This document shows, one piece after another, positions 1 through 8,342 of a stretch of 64,000 nucleotides of DNA. The notes below the pieces were generated by a model, which was not told where the DNA came from, made no database searches, and saw only the letters and a program-made list of their open reading frames with translations. This DNA is from Raineya sp964654605 (GTDB taxonomy: Bacteria; Bacteroidota; Bacteroidia; Cytophagales; Thermonemataceae), in NCBI GenBank assembly GCA_964654605.1, contig CAZZLW010000052.1, positions 1 to 64,000 of the forward strand, read 5' to 3'. Each line of letters opens with the position of its first letter. The stretch's first letter is position 1. Both the position numbers and the translations under genes were made by a program.

Positions 1-15
1 TTAATTTTTAGCTTT

Positions 16-477
16 ATGTTGTACAAAACCCAAACTCACAAAGAAAGCCGAGTCCCTCTTTTAGCGAGGCGTACTTGGGGTTGGAGGCTTTTAGCCTATG
101 CTCTTTTATTTTCCCTTGCCTCTTGCAAGTCTTGCAAGAAAGAAAAAGTTGAACCTACACCTGATCTAGAATGTAAAGAGTGTGTAGAATATTCCTTTTA
201 TAGAAAAGTTAGAAATCTTAAAGGGATTGTAAAAAAAGTTGGAATTGCTGATTATTATTACAATGGCGGAATGTATTATGTAGAAATAAATAGTTCTGCA
301 ATTCCAGAGCTTAATCAGAATTACCCTACTGCTAGATTGTTCCCTTGCTGCACCAATCGGTACGATGATACAGACGTTGGTAAAGAAGTAACTTTAAACG
401 TTGATGTTTTTTCTTGTTTAACAGATAAACACGGCAGACTTAATAATGTTTTCTATAATTTTTACGTTTTTAATTAA
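16..477 (+). CDS. Small cysteine-rich lipoprotein, function unknown
   Basis: I do not recognise this family. The 153-residue product has a basic N-terminus, a hydrophobic stretch and a lipobox-like LASC, so Cys37 is a likely lipidation site and the mature part sits in the envelope. The rest is about 115 residues with several cysteines (CKSC after the lipobox, then CKEC and PCC) and no known motif. The N-terminal part before the hydrophobic core is long (about 25 residues), so the true start may lie further in, but the only ATG before the core is at 16. It ends 13 bases before the ATG of the protease gene, so the two are probably co-transcribed. A role linked to that protease, such as inhibitor or partner, is only a guess from position. 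Confidence 0.6.
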   Translation: MLYKTQTHKESRVPLLARRTWGWRLLAYALLFSLASCKSCKKEKVEPTPDLECKECVEYSFYRKVRNLKGIVKKVGIADYYYNGGMYYVEINSSAIPELNQNYPTARLFPCCTNRYDDTDVGKEVTLNVDVFSCLTDKHGRLNNVFYNFYVFN

Positions 478-490
478 AATTTTAGTAATA

Positions 491-2621
491 ATGAGACATA
501 CAAAACTTCTATTCTATTCTATTCTACTCTATTCTACTTAATCAAGCGGTTTATGCTCAGGGAAATATAATTGGTGGAGTAGAGATAGATATTACAGATG
601 CTCCTTGGCAAATATCAATTCAGAGAATACAACAAGGACAATGGTGTGGTGGTTCTATCATTAACAATGTATGGATACTCACTGCTGCACATTGTGTTCA
701 GAATATTTCATTGAATGAACTATCAATCAAAGTTGGTATGACCAATCAGACTTTGCCCAGTCAACAACCTGTTCAAATCGCTCAAGTCATCATTCATCCT
801 AATTACAATGCCAATTCTTTTGAGAATGATATTGCTTTAATAAGGCTACAAACACCTCTAATTTTTAATGAGGGAGTACAACCTATTCAGTACGCCAATC
901 CCTGTAATTTGCCTCCCGAGTTGGTTGAAGAATTTGACATAGCTATGCTTACAGGTTGGGGAAGAAGTTGTAACAACTGTACTGCATCTAATGTTTTACG
1001 AAGGGTTGACATGCCGATTATATCTAATGCCAATGCTAATCAAATCATAAGCACCAGACCGGGTAGCACCCTAACAGTTACAGATAATATGATAGCATTC
1101 TATCAACCGGGTTCAGGGGCGGCACCAGGTGATAGCGGAGGTCCTGCGGTTGTATTCAATGGTACAACTCCCATTCTAATTGGTGCTTCAAGTTGGGGGT
1201 ATTTTCCAAAAGACCAATATCCTACCATTTATACGCGTGTCATTAATTATGCTGAATGGATACGACAAAATACCAATATTCCATTCGGAACAGTTGTTAG
1301 TGCAATCTCTGGACCAAATATTGTCTGCTCAATACCTACTCAATACACTCTTACTTGCTTCCCGCCTAATGCTCAAATTTCGTATAGTGTTTCTTTTAAT
1401 TTAAGTGCGACTATGATACAACCGGGTGTTCTGAGAGTATCTGCTCGGTTTCCTGGTAGTGCTTTCATAGAGTTTTATGTAAATGGAAATCTTGCGGCAA
1501 GAAAAGATGTGATGGCAGTAAAAGTAAGTAATTCTGATATAACTGGTCCTGCCAGTGTTTGTGGCACTCCTGCGACATTTTCGCTCGGAAATGTGCCTTC
1601 GGATATAGCTGTAACTTGGGAAACCTCGCCCAATGTATCGCCCTCCTCAGGTACAGGCACCACCGCAACGGTTTCCAGTATAGGTACAGGAGAGGCTTGG
1701 ATAGAATTTACGTTGCAGCCTTGTGGGCAGAAAGTACGCAAGTATTTCAATAGCCTATCGCGTATAGAAGGCATACAAGGGAATAATGCAATATGCTCCA
1801 CAGGAAGCAATATTTACGAAATAGAGGATTTTGTGGGGGCTAGCTATACTTGGACTAGCAGTGCCAATATCACGCTTACAAATCTTGCTCCTAATAGAGT
1901 AAGTGCCACTGGCACATCTCCTGGCGAAGGTTGGATACGCGTCGATGTGAGCGTAAGTAGCTTCTGCCATACAGAAAGCCGCTGGTTCAGGAAAAAGGTA
2001 TGGGTAGGTTTACCTACCGCACCCGTAGTTACTCAGCCCGCAGGTGCTACGCCTATTGCCCCCGATACCTATGAATTTACTTTCTATCAGAGTCCTTGGG
2101 CAACGACTGAAACCATAAGGCTCAGGAGTTTGGGAGCAGAGAGATTGGTGTATACCCGCAGTCCCAATCCACCCAGCAATGGTCCTTCGGATTTACCTTC
2201 CGATTGGGCAGTGCTAACTTCTCTTTCACCCATAAATGGAGTAGGGGATATTCAGGTTAATCCTAACCGAATGGAAGTAGGCACGATTACCTATACCGTA
2301 ATGGGACAAAACAACTGCAATACTCCTTTTTCAACAACTGCACCACAAACTACGGTTATTATTCATATTCTCCCGATGAGTGCATCGCAAAGAGTGTTTA
2401 TTTATCCTAACCCAACCGATGAAAAGTTGCACTTGCAAGCTGAAAATTTGGGTAACATCAAATTTACGCTTTACAACAAATTCAATCAGAAAGTAGCTGA
2501 AGGCGAATTTGAAAACAGACAAACCCTTTCACTTAAACATTTACCACAAGATGTGTATTTCTTGCACTTACATTACCCTGATGGAAATATTGAAAGAAAG
2601 CAAATAGTACTAAACCGATAA
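491..2621 (+). CDS. Trypsin-like serine protease with T9SS sorting domain; start out of frame across a TTCTA repeat
   Basis: Secreted S1-family protease. The reading frame that ends at 2621 contains IIGG-type mature N-terminal residues (about 567-578), catalytic His in TAAHC (690-692), Asp in NDIAL (828-830) and Ser in GDSGGP (1134-1136). Ig/PKD-like repeats follow, then a C-terminal type IX sorting domain beginning near YPNP. That frame has no ATG before 711, which lies after the His and so cannot be the start. ATG 491 opens a signal peptide but hits TAA at 539-541. Between them is a TTCTA pentamer tract (507-536). Adding one unit, or removing two, joins ATG 491 to a normal signal peptide ending VYAQ before IIGG. 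The gene is therefore either phase-variable and OFF here, or broken, or misread in sequencing. A strong hairpin terminator follows the stop. Confidence 0.85.
507..536 (+). repeat. TTCTA pentanucleotide tandem repeat in signal-peptide region
   Basis: Six 5-base units: four perfect TTCTA, one CTCTA, one TTCTA. The tract lies between ATG 491 and the mature protease frame. The distance from ATG 491 to the GGA codon at 561 is 70 bases, one more than a multiple of three, so a gain of one unit (75) or loss of two (60) restores the frame. Repeats whose unit is not a multiple of three, placed near the start of a surface or secreted protein gene, are the classic arrangement for slipped-strand phase variation. 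Confidence 0.9.
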
Positions 2622-2644
2622 AAGTGTAGAAAGCACCTCATTTC

Positions 2645-2681
2645 GCGGTAGCATCGCTCTTTGTGATGCTATCGCTTTTTT
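2645..2681 (+). terminator. Rho-independent terminator of the protease gene
   Basis: A 13-pair stem with two G-T pairs (2645-2657 with 2663-2675), a 5-base loop and six or more T directly after. It lies 23 bases past the protease stop codon. Confidence 0.85.
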
Positions 2682-2803
2682 ATCAAGGTTTGTGTATAGA
2701 TTTTAGTAATGTGAGTATTGGAATTAAATATTTGATAAACAGAAAATTGGAAAAACAATGTGTCTATTTTGAAAAAGCAGAGTTAAACAATTGCCATAAA
2801 AAT

Positions 2804-4921
2804 TCAAAATTTCACTCTTGCCTGTACTCTGAAATCGGAAAGTACGTTGCCTTGCACCTCCGAACTGCCTGAACCAATCTCATCTACATTGAGCAAGCGT
2901 GTGCGGGCATACCGAAACCAAAGGGTGTATTTTTTACTGAATTTGTATTCTAAAACTGCATATTGTCTTACGCCTCTGCCATTATAGGCGGGGAATGAAA
3001 AGCTATACAAAACATCATCTTCGTAGGCGTATTGGCGGTTATCATAGTTATCGGTATCAAACAACGCCCAACGCGTTTTTATTTTCCATTTCTCAAAGCT
3101 TAAATCTACATCTTGCATTAGGGTGTAGCCTTGTGAATATTGCCCGCCAAAACGCAAATCACTGAATTGCAAGCGAGAGCGGAAGGCAATGATTTTTTCG
3201 GCTTTGTATTCTACATTGAAAACATAGTTTCGGCGATTGCGGTCTGTGATAAAATCAATAGGGCTGGTATTGTTGGGGTCGTTTTGTCCTTTTACTTCTT
3301 GCCTCATTTGGGCAAAGGCAATGATTTTTTTGCTGAAAGCATAACTAAGCCTAAAAAGGTACTCGTAGCCTTCCGAAGGGGCATCAACCCGAAAACGCAG
3401 CCAAGGAAACTTAAATCTGTCGTAATATGCCGCAACAGCTAATTTCTTGTTGGGCTGGAATTTTAAGCCCCAATAAAACCCTTGCTCGTTGATATTACGA
3501 CTACCTTCGCTGAGTGCAGAGCCAAAAAAGCTATGGAAATTTTTATCAAAATTGCGATACTGAAAAGCGAAGGAAAGTTGAGGGGAGAGTACCGCCAAAA
3601 CCCCCGCATTGTAGCCCATTCCACCACTTTTAGAAATAGCCCATTCGCCAAAGAAATTGAAATTTTCTAAAACATAATTGTAATTGAAACCTACATTCCA
3701 ATTGCTTTGTCCGTTGAACTCAAACTGATTGTAAGTAGTAGGATTGCGTTGGAGAGGTACGCTAAAACGCGTATGCAAGAAAGTAGTACCTACTTGTAAA
3801 GTTTGAGAAAGATTTTTGTAGCTGGTATTCACTCCCAAAACTCTTTCGCCAATTTGCCCACGACTATCAAATTCTCTTTGGGTGCGATGCAAACCTGTTT
3901 CTTGCAAACTGCTTACAAAAATCTCAGAACCTGTGTCGTCGTTATCCAAAGTATCGCGTGCTATGATGTTTCCACTACGGCGAGTGAAAGATACAAAAGG
4001 CATTACATCAATTTCACCTTTTTTATTTTTCATTAAGTTGTAAGTAGCCGCAAAGCCCCGAAAATAACCTGCTTCCAAAAGCGAAGTGAAAGGACGTATC
4101 CCGATATTGGCTCTCCGAATACCCAGCACTGTTTCTGCTCCTTTGCCGATATTAAAACCCGCCGCTAGTAGTATGCTTTGTCCAATTTGTAGCTGATAGT
4201 CGCCAAAGACAAGTTGTTTGAAACGACCTTTGTTTTCAAAATAAGCGTGGTAAGAAATGAAATCTACACCGTAGTATCGTTCTGCGGGCGACCACATCAT
4301 AGGCTCACCCTCATCTTTTTCCAATGTAAAACCAAGACTGAAATCTTTGGTGTGGCTGGTACGAAAACGAGAGTACAGACGTGGTCTTGTTCCCAAATAA
4401 CGCACACTACTACCTTCAGGGGCTGTGAAGCCGCGTTCTTTTTGCAGTTGCAAACCATAACGCAAAAGCAGATAGTTATTGTCTTCCTCTAAAATTCTAC
4501 GCCAAATACTGCGAGTATCAGCATTTTCGGCAACATCAACCTCTACAAAAGGTAAAATTTTGTAAATAGTGGCTAAATCAAAGCCTTCTACCGACTGCAA
4601 CTCATAAATGGAGAGGAGTTTGCCATTTTTTTGGATATGCTCCAAAAGGTTAGTAATCTGCACTTCATTCAGGATAAAAAGAGAGGTAAGTTCTTCACGG
4701 GAAGCCCGATTGAGGTCAAGAGGCTCAAGATAAAGCTGATAGAGGGCTTCGTAGAGGTCTTCATAATTGGTATCGCTATCTTGGTCTTGGACAGGGAATA
4801 GCTCCTCCACAAATTGCCTAATGTCTATTTCTTTGCGGGGGTATGTTTGTGCAAAAGCAAGAAAATGAAATAGGAAAAGCATCAGAGCTATTCCAAATTG
4901 CTTGAAATTAGAAATTTGCAT
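2804..4921 (-). CDS. Helix-hairpin-helix / outer-membrane beta-barrel protein
   Basis: Large exported protein of 705 residues with a clear signal peptide (hydrophobic core, then AFAQ at about residue 25). Residues about 65-130 contain two helix-hairpin-helix-like motifs (LDLNRASREELTSL and a later GFDLATIYKIL). From about 150 to the end the sequence alternates aromatic and polar residues as in an outer-membrane beta-barrel and ends in KF, consistent with barrel insertion. Proteins with this HhH-plus-barrel layout and length are common in Bacteroidota, mostly annotated only as helix-hairpin-helix proteins. In other proteins HhH motifs bind DNA, but the export signal and barrel make another role likely here. 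No neighbour on the same strand suggests an operon; its function is unknown. Confidence 0.75.
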   Translation of the reverse strand: MQISNFKQFGIALMLFLFHFLAFAQTYPRKEIDIRQFVEELFPVQDQDSDTNYEDLYEALYQLYLEPLDLNRASREELTSLFILNEVQITNLLEHIQKNGKLLSIYELQSVEGFDLATIYKILPFVEVDVAENADTRSIWRRILEEDNNYLLLRYGLQLQKERGFTAPEGSSVRYLGTRPRLYSRFRTSHTKDFSLGFTLEKDEGEPMMWSPAERYYGVDFISYHAYFENKGRFKQLVFGDYQLQIGQSILLAAGFNIGKGAETVLGIRRANIGIRPFTSLLEAGYFRGFAATYNLMKNKKGEIDVMPFVSFTRRSGNIIARDTLDNDDTGSEIFVSSLQETGLHRTQREFDSRGQIGERVLGVNTSYKNLSQTLQVGTTFLHTRFSVPLQRNPTTYNQFEFNGQSNWNVGFNYNYVLENFNFFGEWAISKSGGMGYNAGVLAVLSPQLSFAFQYRNFDKNFHSFFGSALSEGSRNINEQGFYWGLKFQPNKKLAVAAYYDRFKFPWLRFRVDAPSEGYEYLFRLSYAFSKKIIAFAQMRQEVKGQNDPNNTSPIDFITDRNRRNYVFNVEYKAEKIIAFRSRLQFSDLRFGGQYSQGYTLMQDVDLSFEKWKIKTRWALFDTDNYDNRQYAYEDDVLYSFSFPAYNGRGVRQYAVLEYKFSKKYTLWFRYARTRLLNVDEIGSGSSEVQGNVLSDFRVQARVKF

Positions 4922-5027
4922 ATAGATAATGTTTTTGTCTTGCTTTGGTTGGGCTTTGTACAGCTACCAAGTTGGGTTGCATTGCAAGTTGCCTGAGCGT
5001 AGCTGAAGGCAACTTAAAAGAGCTACT

Positions 5028-5354
5028 TCACCAATACTTCCAAAAAGCCCAAATTTTTCGCTCTTTCAAATAATGGAGATTATATTCATTTTCGTAGGCT
5101 TCTCGTTCAAAACAGATATTCAAGTAGGCTTTGTAATGGTTGCGATAGCGAAGCAGATTGAAAGCATAATTGCTCAAATATAAAACATAAAACGGAAAAA
5201 CCAAAAGCTCTTTTTGCTGTTGAAGATGAATTTCCTCGTGGTTCATCAGAAATTTATCTTTACGTAAGTGTTTGTTTTTGAGCAAGATAAAAGGGTACAA
5301 GGTGATGCCTTGTATATTTCTGAGAAAAGGGGCATAGAGAACTATCTTAAACAT
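5028..5354 (-). CDS. Small membrane protein with HEXXH motif
   Basis: About 108 residues from ATG 5354; an upstream TTG at 5393 would add 13. The N-terminal third is hydrophobic (FLRNIQGITLYPFILLKN) and is followed by MNHEEIHLQQQKELL, which contains HEEIH, a HEXXH zinc-protease-type motif on a predicted helix. A second hydrophobic stretch follows (VFPFYVLYLSNYAFNLL), and then FEREAYENE, whose Glu could be a third zinc ligand. The pattern H-E-x-x-H, membrane helix, E-R-E-A-Y recurs in small Bacteroidota proteins I remember as uncharacterised. A membrane-embedded metallopeptidase fold is plausible but unproven. It is transcribed away from the neighbouring dehydrogenase gene. Confidence 0.65.
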   Translation of the reverse strand: MFKIVLYAPFLRNIQGITLYPFILLKNKHLRKDKFLMNHEEIHLQQQKELLVFPFYVLYLSNYAFNLLRYRNHYKAYLNICFEREAYENEYNLHYLKERKIWAFWKYW

Positions 5355-5419
5355 AAGAGGAATTGTAGTAAGCGTCAAGACAAATTTACACAAAAATCAG
5401 TGTATATCTCACATTTTTA

Positions 5420-5451
5420 TTTGTCTTTTACGAGTTAGGTTTTTATTTTTG
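5420..5451 (+). promoter_or_regulatory. Bacteroidota-type promoter of the SDR dehydrogenase
   Basis: TTTG at 5420-5423, a 20-base spacer and TATTTTTG at 5444-5451, matching the TTTG / TANNTTTG consensus of Bacteroidota housekeeping promoters. The ATG at 5490 lies 38 bases after the -7 element. Confidence 0.6.
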
Positions 5452-5489
5452 TAGCTAAACTCTTTCATTTTTTGCAATCTGTTATTAGT

Positions 5490-6461
5490 ATGGCACAAGA
5501 TAAAATTTTAGTGATTGGTTCGGCGGGGCAGTTAGGAACTGAACTGGTAGTGGCTCTGAAAGGGGTATATGGAGAGACGAATGTTATTTCTGCTGACGTA
5601 CGCGAACCTGCTCAAATCCGCAAAGAGGATTTAGGACTTTTTGAAAAGTTAGATGTTTTGAGTGTTTCTCGGCTTACAGAAGTAGTTGAAAAACATAAAA
5701 TTACACAAATTTATCATTTGGCGGCAATGCTTTCTGCCACAGGCGAAAAGCACCCTAAGCACGCTTGGCAGTTAAACATTCAAGGGCTTCTGAATGTGCT
5801 GGACTTGGCTGTTGAGAAAAAACTCCATAAAATTTATTTTCCAAGCACGATTGCAGTATTCGGACCTACTACTCCCAAAATCAATACGCCGCAATTTTGC
5901 TCTATGGAGCCTACTACGGTGTATGGTATTAGCAAACAAGCGGGCGAAGGTTGGTGTAATTATTATTTTCGCAAGCACGGTGTAGATGTACGCAGTTTGC
6001 GTTATCCGGGGCTGATTGGCTACAAGTCTATGCCCGGTGGAGGCACTACCGACTACGCCGTGGATATTTATCACAAAGCCTTGTATGCCAAGCACTACGA
6101 GTGTTTCCTTACCGAAAATACCTATTTGCCAATGATGTATATGGACGATGCCATTCGTGGAACCCTGGAACTTATGCACGCCGATAGTCATAAAATTAGC
6201 ATACGAACTTCTTACAACATTTCGGCAATGAGTTTTTCACCCAAAGAAATTGCACAATCCATTCAAAAGCATATTCCCGATTTTAGCATTAGCTATAAGC
6301 CCGATTTTCGTCAGGCAATTGCCGAAAGCTGGCCTCAAAGTATAGACGATTCCTTTGCTCGTAACGATTGGGGCTGGAAACCCGAATACGACCTTGATAA
6401 AATGACCGAAGTAATGCTTAAAAACATTAAAATTGGCTTGGAAAAAGGAACTATCGTTTAA
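5490..6461 (+). CDS. SDR-type L-threonine 3-dehydrogenase-like NAD-dependent epimerase/dehydratase
   Basis: Extended short-chain dehydrogenase of 323 residues. The nucleotide-binding motif GSAGQLG is at residues 10-16 and the catalytic pair is Tyr145 and Lys149 in YGISK, with Ser/Thr119-120 in FPSTIAVFG. The overall sequence (HLAAMLSATGEKHP, SLRYPGLIG, DDAIRGT) resembles the UDP-glucose-4-epimerase-like threonine 3-dehydrogenases of Bacteroidota, which oxidise L-threonine to 2-amino-3-ketobutyrate with NAD+. No glycine C-acetyltransferase gene (kbl), the usual pathway partner, is adjacent, so the substrate is an inference. ATG 5490 is preferred over the upstream TTG at 5472 because MAQDKILVIG places the Rossmann motif at the usual distance. 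Promoter and terminator flank the gene, so it is probably monocistronic. Confidence 0.8.
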   Translation: MAQDKILVIGSAGQLGTELVVALKGVYGETNVISADVREPAQIRKEDLGLFEKLDVLSVSRLTEVVEKHKITQIYHLAAMLSATGEKHPKHAWQLNIQGLLNVLDLAVEKKLHKIYFPSTIAVFGPTTPKINTPQFCSMEPTTVYGISKQAGEGWCNYYFRKHGVDVRSLRYPGLIGYKSMPGGGTTDYAVDIYHKALYAKHYECFLTENTYLPMMYMDDAIRGTLELMHADSHKISIRTSYNISAMSFSPKEIAQSIQKHIPDFSISYKPDFRQAIAESWPQSIDDSFARNDWGWKPEYDLDKMTEVMLKNIKIGLEKGTIV

Positions 6462-6482
6462 GTTACAAAATTTTATTCTGAA

Positions 6483-6523
6483 CAAGTGCAAGGTACAAGA
6501 ACACCTTGCATTTGTTTCTTTTT
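6483..6523 (+). terminator. Rho-independent terminator after the SDR dehydrogenase
   Basis: Stem TGCAAGGT / ACCTTGCA (6487-6494 and 6503-6510), extended outward to 6483 and 6514 with one G-T pair, followed by a T-rich stretch. It lies 22 bases after the stop. Confidence 0.75.
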
Positions 6524-6548
6524 AGGTTGCAAAAATTCAGTTTTTTGA

Positions 6549-8330
6549 ATGTGTGGGCTACATTGTATAGTTGATTTTACTTGCCAAGTTTCAGCAGAGA
6601 GCATTCAAAAAATGCTTCAATCTACTACGCACAGAGGTAAGGATAATACACAATATCAAACTTTGCAGGAAAATAAATTTCAAATTTTTTTAGGGCATAA
6701 TCTTTTGCAAATCAACACCAATAGCCCTCTTGCTTTTCAACCTTTTTCAGATGAAAAACAATCTTGTTGGCTTATTTTCAATGGTGAAATTTACAATTTC
6801 AGGGAAATTGATAAAAAATTTTGCTTTGAAAATAAAAGTAAGTCCGATACTGAAACCTTGTGGCACTATTTGCAAAAAGTTTCAGAAAATCCTTCTTTGT
6901 GGGGTGAATTAGAGGGAATTTTTGCATTTATTTTTTACGATAGCCAAAGGGAAATCTTGCTTACGGCTCGTGATGAGTGGGGCGTAAAACCGCTTTATAT
7001 GTACCAAGATAGCCAAAAGTGGCTTTTTGCTTCCGAGGTACAAAGTTTTTGGGCAAGCGGTCTGCTTACTGCCCAAATCCGTCAGGAGGCTATTACTGAA
7101 TATCTGCTCTACAAATTTGCTTTGCCCCTCCATACTTTTTTTAAGCAAATTCACGCCCACCCCACTGCTTTGTGTATTCATTCGCTTCAATCTAATCAAA
7201 AAACAGAAATTGCATATCTGCTTAAAAAGGAAGGTTTTCAAACAAATTGGAACAAAAATTTTATTCTCAAACGAAGCGAAGAACTTTTAGAACAAGCTAT
7301 TCACAATCAGGTACAAGGAACTTATCCTCCTGCTTTGCTTTTGAGTGGAGGTGTGGATTCTACACTTCTTTTGGCTTTGGCTCAAAAATTAGGCTATCAG
7401 TTGCCTGCATTTAGCTTTTGTACGAATGAAAAAAATTTTACCCAAGATGCCTTCTACATTCAAAAAGCACAAGAAATTTATGAGGTAAAAACGGAAAAAA
7501 TTTGTATCAGTGACAAAGATGCAGAACTATTGTCCGAATTAGTTTGCCAAATGGATTACCCTGTGGCAGATAGTGCTTTTCTGGCAACATTTCTTTTGAG
7601 CAGAAAAGCCCACGAGCAAGGTTTTCGGGTGCTTTGGAGCGGAGCAGGAGCAGACGAACTCTTTGTGGGTTATCATAGGCATTGGGCTTTTTATTGGTAT
7701 TTGATGATGCCTAAAAAATGGCTAAATGCTCAAAAAATCTTTGATTTTTTGCCTAAAAATCGTCTGCAAAGAAAGTTTTTTCAAAATCTTGATATTTCTA
7801 CAACGCAAACTTTCCTGAACTTTGCTTCTTTGGATATTTTTCAGCCTAAAAAGCACCACTATTTTACAGAAATTACAAATTTGCAAGAGGCTTTGGATTG
7901 GGAAATGAAATATTACTTACCAGCTGATTTGCTCAAAATCAATGATTTTTGGGGTATGCGAAACACCCTTGAAATACGTGTGCCGTATTTAGATAAAAAT
8001 TTAAGTGATTTTGCTCGTCAGATACCCGCCGAAATACGCTTAAAATACGGCAAAAAGTGGATTTTGAAAGAAATTTTACGAAAAAATAAAGGGAAAATTT
8101 TTACCACTCGCTCAAAAGAAGGTTTGGGAATACCTTTTGGAAATTGGCTTAGAAAAAATGAAAAAAAGTTTCTGTGGGCTTTTGCAGAGCAGAGCCCAAA
8201 CCCTCTCTTTGAATTTGTATCACAGGAAAGGGTGAAGTTTTTACTTTACAATCATCAAAATGGTAAAGCAGATTACACAAGCGAATTGTTTGCTTTGTAC
8301 GTGCTGGCAGAGTGGCTGAAAGGAAAATAA
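6549..8330 (+). CDS. asnB: Asparagine synthase (glutamine-hydrolysing)
   Basis: 593 residues with the two domains of AsnB. The protein begins MCG, so Cys2 is the N-terminal nucleophile of a class II glutaminase once Met is removed. HRG at 28-30, NGE at 79-81 and SDTE at 99-102 are further glutaminase motifs. The synthetase domain has the pyrophosphate-binding SGGVDS at 266-271. It makes asparagine from aspartate using glutamine amide and ATP, through an aspartyl-AMP intermediate. A second, substrate-binding region is seen near LWSGAGADELFVGY. Related glutaminase-synthetases act in capsule or peptide biosynthesis, but no such genes are near, so the housekeeping function is the default. The stop codon lies 12 bases from the convergent mutase gene with no hairpin between. 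Confidence 0.85.
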   Translation: MCGLHCIVDFTCQVSAESIQKMLQSTTHRGKDNTQYQTLQENKFQIFLGHNLLQINTNSPLAFQPFSDEKQSCWLIFNGEIYNFREIDKKFCFENKSKSDTETLWHYLQKVSENPSLWGELEGIFAFIFYDSQREILLTARDEWGVKPLYMYQDSQKWLFASEVQSFWASGLLTAQIRQEAITEYLLYKFALPLHTFFKQIHAHPTALCIHSLQSNQKTEIAYLLKKEGFQTNWNKNFILKRSEELLEQAIHNQVQGTYPPALLLSGGVDSTLLLALAQKLGYQLPAFSFCTNEKNFTQDAFYIQKAQEIYEVKTEKICISDKDAELLSELVCQMDYPVADSAFLATFLLSRKAHEQGFRVLWSGAGADELFVGYHRHWAFYWYLMMPKKWLNAQKIFDFLPKNRLQRKFFQNLDISTTQTFLNFASLDIFQPKKHHYFTEITNLQEALDWEMKYYLPADLLKINDFWGMRNTLEIRVPYLDKNLSDFARQIPAEIRLKYGKKWILKEILRKNKGKIFTTRSKEGLGIPFGNWLRKNEKKFLWAFAEQSPNPLFEFVSQERVKFLLYNHQNGKADYTSELFALYVLAEWLKGK

Positions 8331-8342
8331 TTATGCTTTCAG

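Noticed and set aside
711..2621. Protease gene starting at ATG 711
   Set aside because: This start lies after the catalytic His codon (690-692) and cuts off the signal peptide, so it cannot give a working protease.
2663..2872. Small frame after the protease gene
   Set aside because: It begins inside the terminator stem and overlaps the end of the HhH/barrel gene; no coding signal.
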